Below, in pieces: positions 1-6,156 of a stretch of 8,757 nucleotides of DNA. Origin of the DNA: CAZDFU01 sp964504985 (GTDB lineage Bacteria; Patescibacteriota; Microgenomatia; Daviesbacterales; UBA10151); NCBI GenBank assembly GCA_964504985.1, contig CAZDFU010000028.1, forward strand, positions 1 to 8,757, read 5' to 3'. The notes below the pieces were generated by a model, which made no database searches, was not told where the DNA came from, and saw nothing but the letters and a program-made list of their open reading frames with translations. The stretch's first letter is position 1. The number at the start of each line of letters is the position of its first letter. A program made the position numbers and the translations under genes.

Positions 1-336
1 AAAAATATAACTATTACCAATACTAATCTTGCGGGAGAAAAATTAGGATTAAGAGTTTCAACATCTCCTTCGCCATCTCCAGCTCTTCCATCTTGCCTGC
101 CAGGTGATTCTTCTCATTCCCAAAACCCTGATACCTGTGTGGATACCACAGATTTTAGTATCTGGAGAGATGAATACAAGGGTAGATTTAACAGTAACTC
201 AACTGACTGGTCTTACAACTGCCCCTCACAAGGAACAAGCAGAAGCCAACAAGCTGCAATTGATCTTGCTGACCATGCTGTCTGGCTAAGAGAAATGGAG
301 CGTACCGGCACTAACAATAGATGCCCAATACCTTAA
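1..336 (+). CDS. C-terminal part of a secreted protein with a dockerin-like module (5' end outside window)
   Basis: Frame 1 is open from the first base to the TAA at 334-336, giving 111 residues with no start codon in the natural position, so this is the tail of a longer gene. A short Ser-Pro linker (residues 22-27) precedes a Cys-containing module. The module has two related segments, one carrying VDTTDFSIWRDEY (residues 47-59) and one carrying IDLADHAVWLREME (87-100). Spaced Asp residues followed by a hydrophobic/Trp helix resemble the duplicated loop-helix of type I dockerins, although the calcium loops are degenerate and four cysteines (32, 46, 74, 108) are present. Dockerins bind cohesins, and the next two genes encode cohesin-like domains, so this is probably a dockerin-tagged partner. 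The upstream part, which would show its enzymatic or adhesive role, is missing. It could also be a stand-alone C-terminal domain unrelated in function to true dockerins. Confidence 0.7.
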   Translation, partial: KNITITNTNLAGEKLGLRVSTSPSPSPALPSCLPGDSSHSQNPDTCVDTTDFSIWRDEYKGRFNSNSTDWSYNCPSQGTSRSQQAAIDLADHAVWLREMERTGTNNRCPIP

Positions 337-344
337 CAATAACC

Positions 345-2963
345 ATGAAACTTAAAAAATTATTCTTTTTCTTTTTAATATCAACTCTCTTGCTGGGGGC
401 AACTTCCTTATTCAAAGTCTCTGCCCAATCTGCAGCTATTTTATCATTTGACCCGTCTACTCAATCTGTGTCAAGAAATCAAAATATCACCATGGGTGTT
501 AAATTAAATGCAGGAGGCAATAATATTAGCGCTGTTGAGATCAGGATAGCTTATGATAAAAATAAACTTGATTTTGTAGGTTTCAACGCTGATCCTGCTG
601 CTCCCTGGGGTAATATTGTGGAAAATATCCCAGATACTGCCAACGGAAAGGTATTTTTCAGTATAATCAATAATTCTGATTCTTTTCCGCAGAATATTAA
701 CCTTGGTACGCTCTCGTTTAGAACCAAAAATACAGACGGCCAGACAAGCGTTGGCTTTAATTATACCAAGGTTAATGCTTCAGGGTCCTATACTCCTTTA
801 ACTAATATCACCAAACAGGATGGCGTGGTTACTATTGGCAGCAATGCCTCCCCTTCACCCACCCCATCAGGTCAAACTGCTTATTTAACGCTTAGCCCCT
901 CTTCCAGTACAATATCTGTTGGTCAAGATTTTCAGCCTACCACAGTTAAATTATTTGGCGGTGATAATAATCTGGCAAATGTAGGATTTACTCTTCCTTT
1001 TGATAGGAATAAGTTAACTGCAGTTTCCATTAATCCAATAGCAGGCGGTGGTTTAACTTCCGAGATAGATAAAACAATCAATAATGACACGGGTACTATC
1101 AGATATGTTTATAGCCGGCCTATAGGAGGAAATATCACCAGAGATTCATCCGGTGCGGTTGCTGTGGCTACTGTTGTTTTCAGGGCAAAACAGACAGCAG
1201 GACAAGCCTTTGTAAATTTCACTAATGTTTCAGCAACCACTACCTCTGCTATTACAGATCTACCTATTGGCACCAACCAGGGTGCTACATATACTATCCA
1301 ATCTACCGCTTCTTCACCTACCCCCACCCCCTCAGCCACTCCAACACCAGCAGGTTCACCCTCACCAACTCCTTCTGTCACACCCTCCCCATCTGTCTCT
1401 CCTTCTCCTTTGCCAAAAGTAGTATCTATGGAGTTTGATGCAACAAATGTCCCTTTTGCCTTAAGAGGCCAGGATGTTACTTTACCAATCACAATTAATA
1501 CTGCCATTACCGGCACTATCTATAATGTCACAGCCTTGGACACAACCATAAAGTATGACAAAACCAAATTCGACTATGTTTCTTTAACTGTTGATCCAAA
1601 CAGCGGTTTTAATGCTGAGTGTTCAAGAACTGGTCAGGGAGCTGGTACTTTTTGTGTAGTCATGCCTATAAACTCAAATGGTACAGTGCGCTTATCAACT
1701 GCTGTCTCAACAGCCGGCGCTGTAGTTGCAGGAGACCCGGTTATTGCTAATTTGAAACTAAGACCCAAAAGAGTAGCTGCTGCCTCACAAGATCCAGCCA
1801 ATCCGGATATTAAATTTGAAACTGCCTTGATGACTGGGGGAGCCCAGGGTATTGCTTCTGGACCCTTAGGTGTTGATGCCAAACCTTTGAATTTGGAAAT
1901 CAAAGAAACCAGCTTTACCAAGTTCTACCAAATATGTGAGGCAAACGGCGATGTTGATTGGGATAGTAGATCAGCAAGTATACTGTGTCTTCAACAGCAA
2001 GAATACAAGTTTTATAGAAATACTGGTAAAGTCATAGCCAAAGACTATGAATTGCGTGACAAAACCCCAGGATTAAAGACTATTTTTGTTGGATTTGTCA
2101 GTACAGACAATAGAGAAATTATAGAAAGAGTTTTAGTCAACTTCCAGCCCAACCCAAGAATTGACAGTATTACCTGTAACTTTGCCGGAGAGGGGATGGA
2201 AGCGATAATCTTTGGATCTAATTTCTACAATAGAGATAACAATTCCTCTATCAAGATAAACAACCAGCAAGCTGAAATAATTGAATGGACAGACCAGAAT
2301 GTAGTGCTGCCTTCTAATGCACCATCTTCTGTTTCCGGCCCTCTTCCCCCGCCTGGTTCAAATGCAAAACTATGGAGAGTCAAAGCGAAGATTACCCGCC
2401 AGTCCAAGGATAATGTACCAATTGAGTTAAAATCATCTACAAATGTTACAATTTCAAGCAGTTGCCAGGTTGGAGTTACCACCTTAGACTTCTCTGCCCG
2501 GACCAAATGCGGTCCAATGCCAAGCATTCCCAAGGAAGAAGTAGATGTGGCGCTTTATGAAAACAATGCAGACGCTACTGTCCTGGTAAAAAGCAAAGTA
2601 AAAGTTGACAGCAAAGGCAAACCTCAGGGGTTAGCACCCAGCTTGCAAAAAGACAAAGACTACGTTATTGTGATAAAAGCTCCGAAGGCTCTGTCCAGAA
2701 GAATAGACTTTAAAGCCAAGGGAAGCGGGACAACAGCGTTAGATATAATAGATTTACCAATTGGTAACATTGCCCCGGCTGCTGCACCGGACAGCAGGAT
2801 AAATAGTCTGGATAGATCTGAGCTGGTTAAACAATGGACTCTAACCACTGATGCAGATAAAACAGGTGACTTTAATGAGGACCTCAGAGTTAATAGTATT
2901 GACTGGGCTTGCATGAGGGAAAACTTTAATAAAGATGATGAAACCTTTTCAGGAACCAGATGA
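345..2963 (+). CDS. Secreted scaffoldin-like protein: three cohesin-like domains, IPT/TIG-like domain and C-terminal dockerin
   Basis: This is an 872-residue secreted multidomain protein. I place the start at ATG 345, because it opens with MKLKK plus a Phe/Leu-rich core and a V-S-A|Q cleavage site near residue 27. An in-frame ATG at 321 would overlap the previous gene, and neither start has a clear Shine-Dalgarno site. Beta-rich cohesin-like domains lie at about residues 30-167, 179-320 and 359-518. Each shows the cohesin pattern of an early V/I-x-x-G/N-x-x-F/I strand, an 'xYDxxKL' segment (AYDKNKLDF, PFDRNKLTA, KYDKTKFDY) and a late 'F-x-x-K' strand. A Ser/Thr/Pro linker separates domains two and three (about 323-357). 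An IPT/TIG-like domain follows (about 604-707), then a beta domain similar to carboxypeptidase-regulatory modules (about 709-813). The C-terminal dockerin (about 814-866) has INSLDRSELVKQW and DFNEDLRVNSIDWACMRENF. It ends in an ATGA overlap with the membrane-anchored cohesin gene, suggesting co-translation. The likely role is an adaptor scaffold outside the cell. Partners are not shown. Confidence 0.85.
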   Translation: MKLKKLFFFFLISTLLLGATSLFKVSAQSAAILSFDPSTQSVSRNQNITMGVKLNAGGNNISAVEIRIAYDKNKLDFVGFNADPAAPWGNIVENIPDTANGKVFFSIINNSDSFPQNINLGTLSFRTKNTDGQTSVGFNYTKVNASGSYTPLTNITKQDGVVTIGSNASPSPTPSGQTAYLTLSPSSSTISVGQDFQPTTVKLFGGDNNLANVGFTLPFDRNKLTAVSINPIAGGGLTSEIDKTINNDTGTIRYVYSRPIGGNITRDSSGAVAVATVVFRAKQTAGQAFVNFTNVSATTTSAITDLPIGTNQGATYTIQSTASSPTPTPSATPTPAGSPSPTPSVTPSPSVSPSPLPKVVSMEFDATNVPFALRGQDVTLPITINTAITGTIYNVTALDTTIKYDKTKFDYVSLTVDPNSGFNAECSRTGQGAGTFCVVMPINSNGTVRLSTAVSTAGAVVAGDPVIANLKLRPKRVAAASQDPANPDIKFETALMTGGAQGIASGPLGVDAKPLNLEIKETSFTKFYQICEANGDVDWDSRSASILCLQQQEYKFYRNTGKVIAKDYELRDKTPGLKTIFVGFVSTDNREIIERVLVNFQPNPRIDSITCNFAGEGMEAIIFGSNFYNRDNNSSIKINNQQAEIIEWTDQNVVLPSNAPSSVSGPLPPPGSNAKLWRVKAKITRQSKDNVPIELKSSTNVTISSSCQVGVTTLDFSARTKCGPMPSIPKEEVDVALYENNADATVLVKSKVKVDSKGKPQGLAPSLQKDKDYVIVIKAPKALSRRIDFKAKGSGTTALDIIDLPIGNIAPAAAPDSRINSLDRSELVKQWTLTTDADKTGDFNEDLRVNSIDWACMRENFNKDDETFSGTR

Positions 2964-3553
2964 ATAGTAAAATTAAAATCATCCTTATAATCCTTATTAT
3001 GCTTATACTGGCTGGAATCAGTTGGTTTATTTGGAGCAGACAAGCCCAACCTAAAACAGAAACAGCTGGATCTACTCTCCGCCAAATTTCTCAATCTCAA
3101 ACTAATTCTCCATCTCCTGCAATAATTATCCTTTCTACCGCAAAGGCTGCTGTTTCAAAAGGAGAGGTTTTCACTGTATCTATGAATGTTTCCTCAAAAA
3201 ACCGTTCTGCCGGCACAGATATTATTTTGCTTTATGATTCCAGCCTTTTATCTGTTGAAGCAGACAACTCTGGCCAACCTGTTCAAGTCGGATCAATTTA
3301 CCAGGAATACCCTGTTAACAAAGATGACAAAAAAGGCAGGATTATTGTTTCAGGAATCAGCTCACAAACTGAGGGCAATTTGGCAAGCGGGTTATTCGGA
3401 ACTGTTAATTTTAAAGCAAAAGCAGCAGGGAAGACTGCTATTAAACTGGATTTTACTAAAGGCTCAACTACAGACAGTAACGTCACTGAATCTGAAGGAT
3501 CATCTGATATGTTGGAGGCTGTACAAAACCTAGAAGTTACGGTTGTTGATTGA
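2960..3553 (+). CDS. Membrane-anchored single-cohesin-like protein (candidate anchoring scaffoldin)
   Basis: This encodes 197 residues. The start ATG at 2960 overlaps the preceding stop as ATGA, with AGGA at 2951-2954 five bases ahead, so translation is probably coupled. Residues 1-4 carry lysine, and residues 5-25 form one hydrophobic segment ending SWFIW-SR, read as an uncleaved signal anchor with the rest outside. A polar Ser/Gln/Thr linker (26-53) leads to one cohesin-like domain (54-196): an AIIILS first strand, GEVFTVSMNV, 'LLYDSSLLSVE', 'GRIIVSGIS', 'GLFGTVNFKAK' and a terminal VTVV strand. There is no LPXTG or SLH motif, so the N-terminal helix is the only visible anchor. In the cassette it would hold a dockerin-bearing protein on the membrane, most simply the dockerin of the preceding scaffoldin-like gene. 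That pairing is inferred from co-localisation, not shown. N-terminal lipobox cleavage is ruled out by the lack of a cysteine. Confidence 0.82.
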   Translation: MNSKIKIILIILIMLILAGISWFIWSRQAQPKTETAGSTLRQISQSQTNSPSPAIIILSTAKAAVSKGEVFTVSMNVSSKNRSAGTDIILLYDSSLLSVEADNSGQPVQVGSIYQEYPVNKDDKKGRIIVSGISSQTEGNLASGLFGTVNFKAKAAGKTAIKLDFTKGSTTDSNVTESEGSSDMLEAVQNLEVTVVD

Positions 3554-3578
3554 CAAGATTTAGGGAATTCTATAAACT
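3550..3578 (+). promoter_or_regulatory. Candidate sigma70-type promoter giving a very short leader
   Basis: A perfect TTGACA lies at 3550-3555, overlapping the TGA stop of the cohesin gene. TATAAA follows at 3571-3576 (15-bp spacing), with TAAACT at 3573-3578 as an alternative at 17 bp. Transcription would begin about 10 bases before ATG 3594, making the proline-rich gene's mRNA nearly leaderless. This fits the absence of a Shine-Dalgarno sequence there. A chance match in AT-rich DNA remains possible. Confidence 0.45.
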
Positions 3579-3593
3579 AAGAATACTTGCCCT

Positions 3594-4628
3594 ATGGACA
3601 ATTCAAACAACCCTAATTGGCCAAATAATCCATTTTCTACTTCTCCAAGCACAACTCCGCCTTCTTCTACCCCTCCCATACCTCAAGAGCCTGCTCCCTT
3701 TCCCAGTCCTGCTCCTGCTTCAAATCCGGCAGCTGCAGCCCCTTTAAATAATCCATGGGATCTTCCTTCTCAAGCTCCAACTCCTCAAGTTGCAGATAGT
3801 CTTTCTTCTGTTCCAAGCTGGCCATCTACTCCAACAACCCCGCAAACGCCTCTTGTTAATGACCCGCCTCAGCAACCACAACCCTTTACTGAAACAGCGT
3901 CGCCTTGGAGCTCAACTTTACCTTCCCAAAATCCACCACAACCACTTGAAGGAGGCGGGGGAGGGCTGACACCTTCTCCTTTAGATAATCCCTGGAATAC
4001 ACCTATGCAGCCTTCTGCTGCAGACAGCCAATCCCTCCCAGAGAGTCCGCTAACAACAGAACCACAACAACAAACAACTCCTGTGGATAACAGCACTATA
4101 TCCCAACCAACCTGGCTTTCCAGTACTCCTCCCTTACCAGACTTAAATACCCTACCAACAGAAACCCAACCTCCTATACAAACTGAACCTGCACCTACTG
4201 ACTTGTCACACTTAATAAGCAGTAATCCTCACCCTGACAACAGCCAACCGCTTCCTTCTACAAGTCCAGAAACATTAGTTATTCCACCAACTTCTCCTGA
4301 AGCAACAGCCACACTTCCTGCAGAAGGTTATAAAGGCTTTCCTAAATGGTTAATTGGAGTAGGGGTTGGTTTGCTAATTATAGTCAGCGGTGCCTCAGCT
4401 TACTTTATATTGGGAATTGGACAACCACCTAAAACTTCCTCTATTCCTGCTTCACAAACACCTGCTGTACAAACATCTTTACCTGCAGAAACACCTGCTG
4501 CCCAAGCTGCTGCCTCAGGCTCTGCTAATTTTGGCCAATTAGAAGGCAATGGAGACACAACTACTCCTCCAGCACCATCTTCATCACCTGCTACCTCTGC
4601 AGCAGATTTGCTCCGCCAAAGAAGATAA
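3594..4628 (+). CDS. Proline-rich, low-complexity single-pass membrane protein of unknown function
   Basis: I do not recognise this 344-residue protein. Residues 1-245 are a disordered-looking Pro/Ser/Thr/Gln-rich stretch with no signal peptide. Tryptophans recur within short similar contexts: NPNWP (7), NPWDLPSQ (53), SPWSSTLPSQ (103), NPWNTP (132) and PTWLSSTP (172). A five-glycine run sits at 120-124. One strong transmembrane helix spans about 252-274 (WLIGVGVGLLIIVSGASAYF), preceded by Lys247 and Lys251. About 70 more Pro/Ala/Ser residues follow, ending in RQRR. The lysines before the helix and the lack of a signal peptide favour a cytoplasmic N-terminus, but the RQRR tail weakens this. 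It follows the membrane cohesin gene by 40 bp and may be part of the same surface cassette. Its own promoter candidate sits in that gap. It could be a cell-envelope spacer, a peptidoglycan-spanning protein, or a docking platform. None of these can be decided here. Confidence 0.75.
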   Translation: MDNSNNPNWPNNPFSTSPSTTPPSSTPPIPQEPAPFPSPAPASNPAAAAPLNNPWDLPSQAPTPQVADSLSSVPSWPSTPTTPQTPLVNDPPQQPQPFTETASPWSSTLPSQNPPQPLEGGGGGLTPSPLDNPWNTPMQPSAADSQSLPESPLTTEPQQQTTPVDNSTISQPTWLSSTPPLPDLNTLPTETQPPIQTEPAPTDLSHLISSNPHPDNSQPLPSTSPETLVIPPTSPEATATLPAEGYKGFPKWLIGVGVGLLIIVSGASAYFILGIGQPPKTSSIPASQTPAVQTSLPAETPAAQAAASGSANFGQLEGNGDTTTPPAPSSSPATSAADLLRQRR

Positions 4629-4635
4629 AAAAAGG

Positions 4636-5994
4636 TTATTTAGGTTTAATTTCAGAAAAGCCTGTATATTTATGCAAAACCTCAGGTATTCTTACAGATC
4701 CATCTTCCTGCTGGAAATTTTCCAAAAGAGCAATTAAAATCCTGGGAGAAGCAATGGCAGTATTATTTAGAGCATGACAGTATTTACTAACCCCATCTTT
4801 ATCTTTACCATCTTTAGATGGCAAGCTTTGCTTATACTTTATCTTAAGTCTTCTGGTTTGAAAATCTAAAACAATGGAGTTTGAATGAGTTTCTCCGTAA
4901 CCTCCCCTTGCAGCCATCCAGGTTTCTATATCATAAGTTAAGGCAGCCTTTTTACCCATATCCTGAGAGGACAAACAAACCACTTGATAGGGAAGACCAA
5001 GTTTTTCTAAGATTTCTTCTGAATTTTCCTGCAACTCTTCAAAGAACCCTAAAGAATCCTGCTCTTCCGCCTCACAAAGGATTACCTGCTCAACTTTGAC
5101 AAACTCATGCACCCTGTACAAACCCTTGGTATCTTTTCCGTATGAACCAATTTCTGTTCTAAAACAAGGTGATAATCCTACATATTTTTTTGGTAAATCT
5201 CTAAGGTCAAAAGTTTCATCAGAGTGCATTGCCATCAAGGGAATCTCTGCAGTCCCAACCAAAAAATCTTCATCACCTACTTTAAGAGCGGAGCCCGCAA
5301 GCTCGCTATCAACCTTTTTACCATTAGTGAGCTTATAGGTATCTTCCTCCCCCCAGGGAAATTGTCCTCCTCCAACTAAAGCAAATCTCCTGTTTATAAC
5401 TGGAGGAAAAATTGGCTGAAATCCTTTTTGAATTAAATGATCAAAAGCAAATTGCAAAATAGCCCAATGAAGTCTGGCACCCTCATTTTTTAAATAATAA
5501 CCTCTAAATCCCCCTACTTTAACCCCTCTGTCAAAATCAATAATATCTAAAAGTTTACCCAACTCTATATGATCTTTAACTTTAAAAGAAAATTTTGGTG
5601 TCTCCCCTGCTTTTTTAATAATTTTATTTTGGGAAGCATCACCTATTGGTACTTCATCAAGTAATATATTTGGAACTTGCAACATTAAATCATTCCATTC
5701 ACTTTCCACCCCACCCAATTCATTTTCCAAGATTTTTAATTCTCCCTTTATCCTCTTGCCCTGAGCGAACCTGTGGTGAGCCTTGTCGAACCAGTCGGAG
5801 GGTTCCCCTTCCCCCTTATCCCTATTTTTAGCTGCTTCGTTCCTCTTAGCTCTTAACTCATCAACCTTACTGATTAATTCACGTCTTTTTGCATCAAGGG
5901 ATAATAATTTTTCCAAATCTATATCAGCTTTTCTTGCCTCAACGGATTTTTTTACTATTTCTTTCTGTTCTCTAATATAATTTATATCTAGCAT
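4636..5994 (-). CDS. serS: Serine--tRNA ligase
   Basis: This cytoplasmic class II synthetase charges tRNA-Ser (and tRNA-Sec where present) with serine. The 452-residue product starts at ATG 5994 with MLDINYIREQ, matching the usual SerRS opening MLDxxxxR. An upstream in-frame ATG at 6021 only adds nine unconserved residues. The N-terminal coiled-coil arm spans about residues 30-105 and normally grips the long variable arm of tRNA-Ser. The catalytic core shows the serine-binding TAE loop (248-250), motif 2 (CFRTEIGSYGKDTKGLYRVHEF, 277-298) and motif 3 (NTAIASPRILIALLENFQ, 411-428, with Arg418). It is somewhat longer than the roughly 430 residues of E. coli SerRS. Residues 65-79 (PSDWFDKAHHRFAQG) at the arm are encoded by a dispersed-type DNA repeat, and residues 229-237 may come from another GC-rich insert. 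No Shine-Dalgarno site precedes the start. The gene is last in the minus-strand run and ends 7 bp from the convergent proline-rich gene. Confidence 0.97.
   Translation of the reverse strand: MLDINYIREQKEIVKKSVEARKADIDLEKLLSLDAKRRELISKVDELRAKRNEAAKNRDKGEGEPSDWFDKAHHRFAQGKRIKGELKILENELGGVESEWNDLMLQVPNILLDEVPIGDASQNKIIKKAGETPKFSFKVKDHIELGKLLDIIDFDRGVKVGGFRGYYLKNEGARLHWAILQFAFDHLIQKGFQPIFPPVINRRFALVGGGQFPWGEEDTYKLTNGKKVDSELAGSALKVGDEDFLVGTAEIPLMAMHSDETFDLRDLPKKYVGLSPCFRTEIGSYGKDTKGLYRVHEFVKVEQVILCEAEEQDSLGFFEELQENSEEILEKLGLPYQVVCLSSQDMGKKAALTYDIETWMAARGGYGETHSNSIVLDFQTRRLKIKYKQSLPSKDGKDKDGVSKYCHALNNTAIASPRILIALLENFQQEDGSVRIPEVLHKYTGFSEIKPK
5759..5802. repeat. 44-bp palindromic-type intergenic repeat embedded in serS
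   Basis: The segment begins CCCTGAGCGAACC and ends GTCGGAGGG, so its termini are complementary (CCCT/AGGG). It contains CGAACC twice (5766-5771 and 5787-5792). It is GC-rich inside an AT-rich gene. The composition (CTGAGCGAA, CTTGTCGAA cores) matches a class of short repeats that I recall being scattered between genes in many CPR and other bacterial genomes. Here it lies in frame and encodes serS residues 65-79. No second full copy is present in this window, so the family assignment rests on recall and on the sequence's form. Confidence 0.6.
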
Positions 5995-6096
5995 AAAATT
6001 TACGTTTTTGACTTTAGGCAAAAAGGCAAGGTTCTGATATCTGAGCAGTAAAATATTTCATACTGCGAAAATATCAGGTCCTTATATCTAGCATAA
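5982..6096. repeat. 15-bp direct repeat flanking an 85-bp segment at the serS start
   Basis: TTATATCTAGCATAA occurs at 5982-5996 and again at 6082-6096, exactly 100 bp apart. On the minus strand each copy contains ATGCTAGATATAA. The lower copy is the true serS start (Met-Leu-Asp-Ile). The upper copy would start the same four codons but reaches TGA after six residues (MLDIRT). The bases next to each copy differ, so this is not a longer tandem duplication. It has the form of a target-site-type duplication around an inserted 85-bp element, or of a short replication-slippage event. Confidence 0.75.
6034..6077 (-). promoter_or_regulatory. Two-tier hairpin in the serS leader
   Basis: CTGATAT at 6034-6040 pairs with ATATCAG at 6071-6077. 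Inside it, GCAGTA at 6045-6050 pairs with TACTGC at 6061-6066, leaving a 4/4 internal loop and a 10-nt AT-rich apical loop. It lies 40 to 83 bases upstream of the serS ATG in the transcribed leader and inside the 85-bp segment bounded by the 15-bp direct repeats. It may regulate serS, or it may simply be the body of a small palindromic element. No T-box specifier or antiterminator sequence was recognised. Confidence 0.45.
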
Positions 6097-6100
6097 TGCA

Positions 6101-6148
6101 CTTCTCCGCTCCGGTCGAAGCATATCTTTTGTTCGAGCGTAGCCTGAA
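6101..6148. repeat. Degenerate intergenic repeat between the HD hydrolase and serS
   Basis: This GC-richer stretch holds two units, CTTCTCCGCTCCGGTCGAAG (6101-6120) and GTTCGAGCGTAGCCTGAAAC (6131-6150, the last two bases shared with the adjacent ribosome-binding site). Each has partly complementary ends (CTTC/GAAG, GTT/AAC). The style resembles the CTTCGACCGGAG and GAGCGTAG repeat families that I recall from CPR intergenic regions. It sits directly after the hydrolase stop and pushes serS away from a strong ribosome-binding sequence. Confidence 0.45.
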
Positions 6149-6156
6149 ACCTCCTT
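6149..6156 (-). promoter_or_regulatory. Stranded strong Shine-Dalgarno sequence AAGGAGGT
   Basis: On the minus strand AAGGAGGT overlaps the TAA stop of the HD hydrolase. It is the best anti-16S match in the window, yet no start codon lies 5-12 bases downstream. The first copy of the serS start (6094) is about 55 bases away and the real start (5994) about 155. The intervening DNA is repeat-like, so this is probably the original serS ribosome-binding site displaced by insertions. Confidence 0.4.

Noticed and set aside
1312..1416. The repetitive CCC/TCA-rich stretch, considered as a CRISPR-like or minisatellite array.
   Set aside because: No unit recurs at constant spacing. It is a coding Ser/Thr/Pro interdomain linker.
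1109..1516. A 135-codon minus-strand open frame opposite the scaffoldin-like gene.
   Set aside because: It is a Gly/Val/Glu-rich shadow of the Ser/Thr/Pro linker on the other strand, has no recognisable domain, and overlaps a well-supported secreted protein.
2660..3100. A 146-codon minus-strand open frame across the scaffoldin/cohesin junction.
   Set aside because: It is antisense to two real genes joined by an ATGA overlap and shows no family features.
6022..6154. The serS leader as a T-box riboswitch.
   Set aside because: No T-box consensus or terminator/antiterminator pair was found. The hairpin is better described together with the flanking direct repeats.
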